Part shown: piece by piece, positions 7,016 to 9,147 of the stretch | Position numbering within the stretch: the first letter of the stretch is position 1 | Layout of the letters: each line of letters begins with the position of its first letter | Source of the DNA: JALXCG01 sp026991065 [NCBI: Gemmatimonadota bacterium] | Lineage (GTDB): Bacteria > GCA-2686955 | DNA length: 9,147 nt | Reading direction: 5' to 3' | Assembly (NCBI GenBank): GCA_026991065.1 | Contig: JALXCG010000025.1 | Span: 1 to 9,147 of the forward strand | The notes under the pieces: generated by a model | Databases searched by the model: none | What the model saw: the letters and a program-made list of their open reading frames with translations, nothing else | What the model was told of the DNA's origin: nothing | Made by a program: the position numbers and the translations under genes

Positions 7016-7333
7016 TTACTCCTCCGGCGGTGTGCCGTCGCTCGAAAGGAAGGCCACCATTGCCCGGCGGTAGGCGGTGAAAGCCGCGCGGCCGGCGGGG
7101 GTCAGCGAGCAGAGCGTGAGTGGCATCCGGCCGCGGTAGGTCTTTTCGATCTTCACGTAGCCAGCCTGCTCCAGTCTGCTCAGGTGGGTGGACAGATTGC
7201 CCTTGGTGAGTCCGGTGAGATTGCGCAGATAGAGAAAATCGGCCTCTTTCAGGAGGTTCAAGGCAGTCACGATCTTGAGCCGCGCCGGCGCGTGGATCAG
7301 GCGATCGATGTCGGGGTAGGCGGGGGTGCTCAT
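7016..7333 (-). CDS. small winged-helix transcriptional regulator (HTH_34/ArsR-like type)
   Basis: A 105-aa single-domain DNA-binding protein. After IDRLIHAPARLKIVTAL (9-25) comes a helix-turn-helix with LTGLTKGNLSTHLSRLEQAG (39-58) as turn and recognition helix, followed by a beta-wing YVKIEKTYRGRMPLT (59-73) and LTPAGRAAF (77-85). This is the pattern of the winged-helix family often named HTH_34, whose members commonly sit beside a membrane protein gene. The ATG overlaps the stop of the upstream membrane protein as ATGA, with GGGGAG seven nt before the start. There is no sensor domain or obvious metal-ligand cluster, so an effector is unknown. The two palindromic operators before the operon are its likely targets, implying autoregulation. 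It ends 7 bp from the convergent reductase operon with no visible terminator. Confidence 0.85.
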   Translation of the reverse strand: MSTPAYPDIDRLIHAPARLKIVTALNLLKEADFLYLRNLTGLTKGNLSTHLSRLEQAGYVKIEKTYRGRMPLTLCSLTPAGRAAFTAYRRAMVAFLSSDGTPPEE

Positions 7334-7977
7334 TCGGTTTCTCCCCGAACCGGATTGTGCACCCGGAAGCGGAGGAAACTCCAGCCTCCTCCCAGCAGCA
7401 TCGCTCCACCCAGTGCCAGCAGCAGCGGCACCGCGTGGACTGTGGCGGCCCGCATCTCCGGGGCGAGGGAATCCATCCGCGCCACTGTCCACCCGCCAAC
7501 CAGCAGTGCGACCAGGGCGTAGCCGGCGTAGCGCCAGCGCCTTTGGTTCCACGCCGCCGCGCCCCAGCCGAGGGCGAAGATCAGCGCCACCAGGCCGGCA
7601 CCCAGCGCGTCGTGGCGCGGCCCCTTCAGCGTCAAACTCCCCCACAGCAGGAGGAAGCCGAGCAGAACCGCGCCGCCCAGCCCGAGCATCATCCGCCGGC
7701 CGGTCACCCGGCGCGGGGGAGTGGCGTAGGCGACATAGCCGCCGCGCGGATAGGTGAGACGCTCTTTCAGCCGGCGCAGGAGGATGACTCCCGCGCTGAA
7801 CCACAAGGGCAGAAAGAGCGCCTGGGCCACGAAGAGCCAATCTCCGCCGCCCCAGGCCGTCCGGAGGCTGAGCAAGCCATAGAGCAGCAATCCGAGGCCG
7901 ATGTAGAGATCGGGAATCCCATCCGCCGTCCAGTAGCGGCGCACTTCGTGTTGCGTATCTTCGATCAGGTGAGTCAT
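7330..7977 (-). CDS. six-helix integral membrane protein of unknown function
   Basis: A 215-aa protein with about six hydrophobic segments: residues roughly 22-42, 46-67, 97-115, 124-143, 149-167 and 181-204. The cytoplasmic-looking N-terminus carries the motif RRYWTADGIPDLYIGLG (13-29), a Y-W-x-x-D-G pattern I associate with small membrane proteins paired with winged-helix regulators; no transport or catalytic residues were recognised. The ATG at 7977 is preceded by GGAG at 8-nt spacing. An in-frame extension to 8091 would cross the promoter and operators and is rejected. It is the first gene of a two-gene operon; its stop overlaps the regulator's start. Function could be stress or membrane-composition related, but nothing in the sequence shows this. 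Confidence 0.82.
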   Translation of the reverse strand: MTHLIEDTQHEVRRYWTADGIPDLYIGLGLLLYGLLSLRTAWGGGDWLFVAQALFLPLWFSAGVILLRRLKERLTYPRGGYVAYATPPRRVTGRRMMLGLGGAVLLGFLLLWGSLTLKGPRHDALGAGLVALIFALGWGAAAWNQRRWRYAGYALVALLVGGWTVARMDSLAPEMRAATVHAVPLLLALGGAMLLGGGWSFLRFRVHNPVRGETE

Positions 7978-7990
7978 GGGCCGTCTCCAG

Positions 7991-8020
7991 CAAACTAGTT
8001 TGAAATGCAAACCTAAGGAG
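7991..8020. promoter_or_regulatory. operator O1 of the membrane protein/regulator operon
   Basis: CAAACTAGTTTG (7991-8002) is a perfect 12-bp palindrome. A third half-site CAAAC follows at 8008-8012. The 30-bp segment matches the one at 8054-8083 at 24 of 30 positions. It lies downstream of the predicted transcription start (minus strand) and just before the ribosome-binding site, a position suited to repression. It is the probable binding site of the adjacent winged-helix regulator. Confidence 0.6.
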
Positions 8021-8049
8021 AAGCTAAACGACCGCGAGGGGGCTGTCAA
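8021..8049 (-). promoter_or_regulatory. sigma-70-type promoter of the membrane protein/regulator operon
   Basis: Read on the minus strand, a perfect TTGACA -35 box (8049-8044) is followed by a 17-bp spacer and the weaker -10 TAGCTT (8026-8021). The predicted start is near 8014, leaving a leader of roughly 37 nt. The promoter is bracketed by the two palindromic operators, with O2 abutting the -35 box and O1 in the early transcribed region. Confidence 0.55.
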
Positions 8050-8053
8050 GACG

Positions 8054-8083
8054 CAAACTGGTTTGAAACGACAACCAAAGGTG
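8054..8083. promoter_or_regulatory. operator O2 of the membrane protein/regulator operon
   Basis: CAAACTGGTTTG (8054-8065) is palindromic except for its central pair and is followed by the same GAAA flank as O1. It starts exactly 63 bp from O1, six turns of B-DNA, so both sites face the same side of the helix. It sits about 5 bp upstream of the -35 box. The repeat is too long and too well conserved to be chance, and it occurs in an otherwise gene-free 208-bp region. Confidence 0.58.
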
Positions 8084-8147
8084 TGCAGCACAACCCGGGT
8101 GGGCGGAGGTGCCGTGCGAAACGCGGCGTTGGAGCGGCGGCGGGGAC

Positions 8148-8187
8148 GCCGGTGCGAGTCGAGACGTCAGCCTGGCCGGTGCGAATC
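8148..8187. repeat. 13-bp direct repeat at the 3' end of kbp
   Basis: GCCGGTGCGAGTC (8148-8160) and GCCGGTGCGAATC (8175-8187) differ by one base and start 27 bp apart. The second copy covers two bases of the kbp stop codon. It could be the trace of a small duplication. No terminator hairpin with a T-run is visible after kbp in this gap. Confidence 0.35.
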
Positions 8188-8617
8188 AGTCCAGCGGGAT
8201 GCGGATCTTCTGTCCGGGATAGATGAGATTCGGATCCTTGATCACTTCGCGGTTGGCTTCGAAAATCTGGGGGTATTTCATGGCGTTGCCGAGGAACCGT
8301 TTGGCGATCGCTCCCAGCGTGTCGCCGGATTGGACCACGTAGTACTCCACTCTTGCGGTGACCGCCGGCGCGGTCAATTCGGCAGCGGAGACAACGGCCA
8401 CGCCACGCACATTGCCGGCCATCAAGACCGCTTTCTCCATCGCCTCGGCGGTGGCGGCGGTTCCGGAAAGGCGCACCTGACCGTCCTCGTAGCTGACCGC
8501 CAGATTCTCAACGCCGGGATTTTCCGCCTCGATGTGCTCCTGGATCTTCTTGGCTGCCTCTTCGTCCCGATTGAAGAGTTTCTTGCCCATCTCCTTGGCA
8601 AAGTCGAACAAGCCCAT
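8186..8617 (-). CDS. kbp: BON-LysM domain protein, Kbp/YgaU-like
   Basis: A 143-aa cytoplasmic-type protein closely resembling E. coli Kbp (YgaU, 149 aa), a potassium-binding BON-LysM protein. The N-terminus MGLFDFAKEMGKKLF (1-15) is characteristic. A BON domain spans about 22-82 (LAVSYEDGQVRLSGTA, 39-54) and a LysM domain about 92-141, with YYVVQSGDTLGAIAKRFLG (92-110) and NLIYPGQKIRIP (130-141). No signal peptide is present, as in Kbp, so the LysM domain is not expected to bind external peptidoglycan. The ATG at 8617 has AGGAG on the minus strand six nt upstream. A role in potassium sensing or osmotic response is known for the E. coli protein and is inferred here. It is read in the same direction as the membrane protein/regulator operon but is separated from it by 208 bp with its own promoter. 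Confidence 0.9.
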   Translation of the reverse strand: MGLFDFAKEMGKKLFNRDEEAAKKIQEHIEAENPGVENLAVSYEDGQVRLSGTAATAEAMEKAVLMAGNVRGVAVVSAAELTAPAVTARVEYYVVQSGDTLGAIAKRFLGNAMKYPQIFEANREVIKDPNLIYPGQKIRIPLD

Positions 8618-8895
8618 GATGTCTCCTGGTAGGTAGTTTTGGGCAGGATACCGGAATCAGTGGCGCCGTGCGCGCACGTTTTCTCTCGACTCTGGGCGCC
8701 CGGGGCGGGGCGTTCGACTTCGGCGAAGAGTCCAGCGCGCGGGTCCTCAGCCTGTTTCTGGCAGAGAACCCCGCGCCGCTCGGCGGTGGCGCGGTCGCCA
8801 TTCGCGGCACTTTCAGCCAGCCCCTTTTCAGCTACCGCACTTTTACCCGGAACCAGGGCGGGAGCGGTGGCGGCGGTCGGCGAGAGGGACCGACG
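8618..8895 (+). other. unassigned stretch with an open frame of coding-like composition (from GTG 8668)
   Basis: This stretch is gene-free by recognition. On the plus strand a frame starting at GTG 8668 stays open to the right edge (160 codons). Up to about 8850 it has high G/C at third codon positions and a protein-like sequence (for example AFDFGEESSARVLSLFLAEN, about residues 16-35, and AIRGTFSQPLFSY, about 44-56). After about 8862 it turns Gly/Arg-rich and then overlaps the vapC remnant and the repeat array, where it is clearly not a real gene. There is no good ribosome-binding site for 8668. The best reading is a possible fragment of a decayed gene; the product is not recognised. The minus strand also holds the promoter region of kbp. 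Confidence 0.25.
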
Positions 8896-9024
8896 CTACT
8901 GGACCAACTCTACGGTCGGGAAGTAGGTGCGGTATCTGGAGACGATGGGATTGATGGCCAGGGCGCCGGCGTCGGCACAGCGAGCGAGGGCATCCGACGA
9001 CCAGTCCATCCAGTTCTCGTCTTC
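8896..9024 (-). pseudogene. vapC (PIN-domain toxin) remnant lacking the start and the middle
   Basis: A minus-strand frame ending at TAG 8896-8898 encodes NWMDWSSDALARCADAGALA and INPIV, which resembles the region of VapC-type PIN ribonucleases just after the first catalytic Asp. It runs directly into SRYRTYFPTVELVQ, which resembles the extreme C-terminus of the same proteins (the usual ARYRTYFP ending). A full VapC has roughly 80 residues between these pieces, with the remaining acidic residues of the active site; they are missing here, near position 8940. The N-terminal residues with the first Asp are replaced by the repeat array. The remnant cannot be an active nuclease. No vapB antitoxin gene is visible; one may lie beyond the right edge. 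The assignment rests on remembered family patterns, not on a search. Confidence 0.55.
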
Positions 9025-9147
9025 GGTGATTCCCGCACCCGCCCCGGGACAGGTGGCGCGGCATCTCCCGCACTCGCCCCGGGACAGGTTCCGCGCGGTG
9101 ATTCCCGCACCCGCCCCGGGACAGGTGGCGCGCGGCATCTCCCGCAC
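9025..9147. repeat. GC-rich tandem repeat array, running off the right edge
   Basis: Three copies of CGCCCCGGGACAGGT occur at 9040-9054, 9075-9089 and 9112-9126 (spacing 35 and 37 bp). Each is preceded by TCCCGCAC and a C or T. The flanks alternate between GGTGAT and GGCATC, so the full unit is about 72 bp: GGTGAT recurs at 9025 and 9097. Within a unit TCCCG (9031-9035) can pair with CGGGA (9045-9049). The joining segments are only about 11-13 bp and are themselves repeated, unlike CRISPR spacers. The array directly joins the vapC remnant. Confidence 0.75.

Noticed and set aside
7016-7993. 325-codon frame fusing extra upstream sequence to the winged-helix regulator
   Set aside because: The upstream part overlaps the membrane protein gene in another frame; the ATGA overlap and GGGGAG site mark the real regulator start at 7333.
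8639-8926. 95-codon plus-strand frame starting at 8639
   Set aside because: Low-complexity Arg/Ser/Ala/Pro composition typical of a shadow frame, no ribosome-binding site, and it crosses the vapC remnant.
9025-9147. CRISPR array
   Set aside because: The segments between copies are too short (about 11-13 bp) and are themselves repeated rather than unique, and no cas genes are present.

Overview
The window is G+C-rich bacterial DNA, most likely from a Pseudomonadota or Desulfuromonadota-like organism with an anaerobic or facultative lifestyle. The basis for this is a sigma-54-dependent activator, an E. coli-like iron superoxide dismutase, a Kbp-type BON-LysM protein and, at the centre, a complete set of genes for an ATP-driven class I benzoyl-CoA reductase. 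The exact class of organism cannot be settled from these genes alone. No RNA genes, insertion sequences or CRISPR arrays were found.

Layout. Positions 1-1505 (minus) hold a sigma-54 activator with a GAF sensor, cut by the left edge just as its DNA-binding domain begins. A 246-bp divergent region follows; it contains a perfect 9-bp inverted repeat around the likely sodB promoter. sodB (1752-2351, plus) comes next. A 180-nt gap (2352-2531) then contains a dense set of complementary segments, one of which can pair with the ribosome-binding site of the next gene. The reductase operon runs from 2532 to 7008: two FeS/substrate subunits (BcrC-like, then BcrB-like), an 81-bp gap with a small palindrome, two ASKHA-type ATPase/activator subunits (BcrA-like and BcrD-like, overlapping by ATGA), and a small cysteine-containing protein of unknown function whose GTG start directly follows the bcrD stop codon.

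Right part. A convergent minus-strand pair follows: a six-helix membrane protein and a small winged-helix regulator, overlapping by ATGA. Their promoter has a perfect -35 box flanked by two near-identical palindromic operators exactly 63 bp apart. Upstream is kbp (minus, 8186-8617). The last 530 bases look like decaying accessory DNA: an unassigned open frame, a vapC (PIN-domain toxin) remnant missing its start and its middle, and a GC-rich tandem repeat running off the right edge.

How the genes fit together. The four-subunit reductase couples ATP hydrolysis (A/D subunits) to low-potential electron transfer into the B/C module, which dearomatises an aryl-CoA, classically benzoyl-CoA to a cyclohexadiene-carboxyl-CoA. 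No ferredoxin, ligase or downstream ring-cleavage genes are present here. The neighbouring superoxide dismutase is a plausible protector of this very oxygen-sensitive enzyme, but co-regulation is only inferred. Both ATPase subunits are short (273 and 276 aa), as in the Azoarcus bzd-type enzyme, so bcr/bzd naming is kept provisional. The most promising leads are the small cysteine protein at the end of the operon, the structured leader before bcrC and the dual-operator membrane protein/regulator module.
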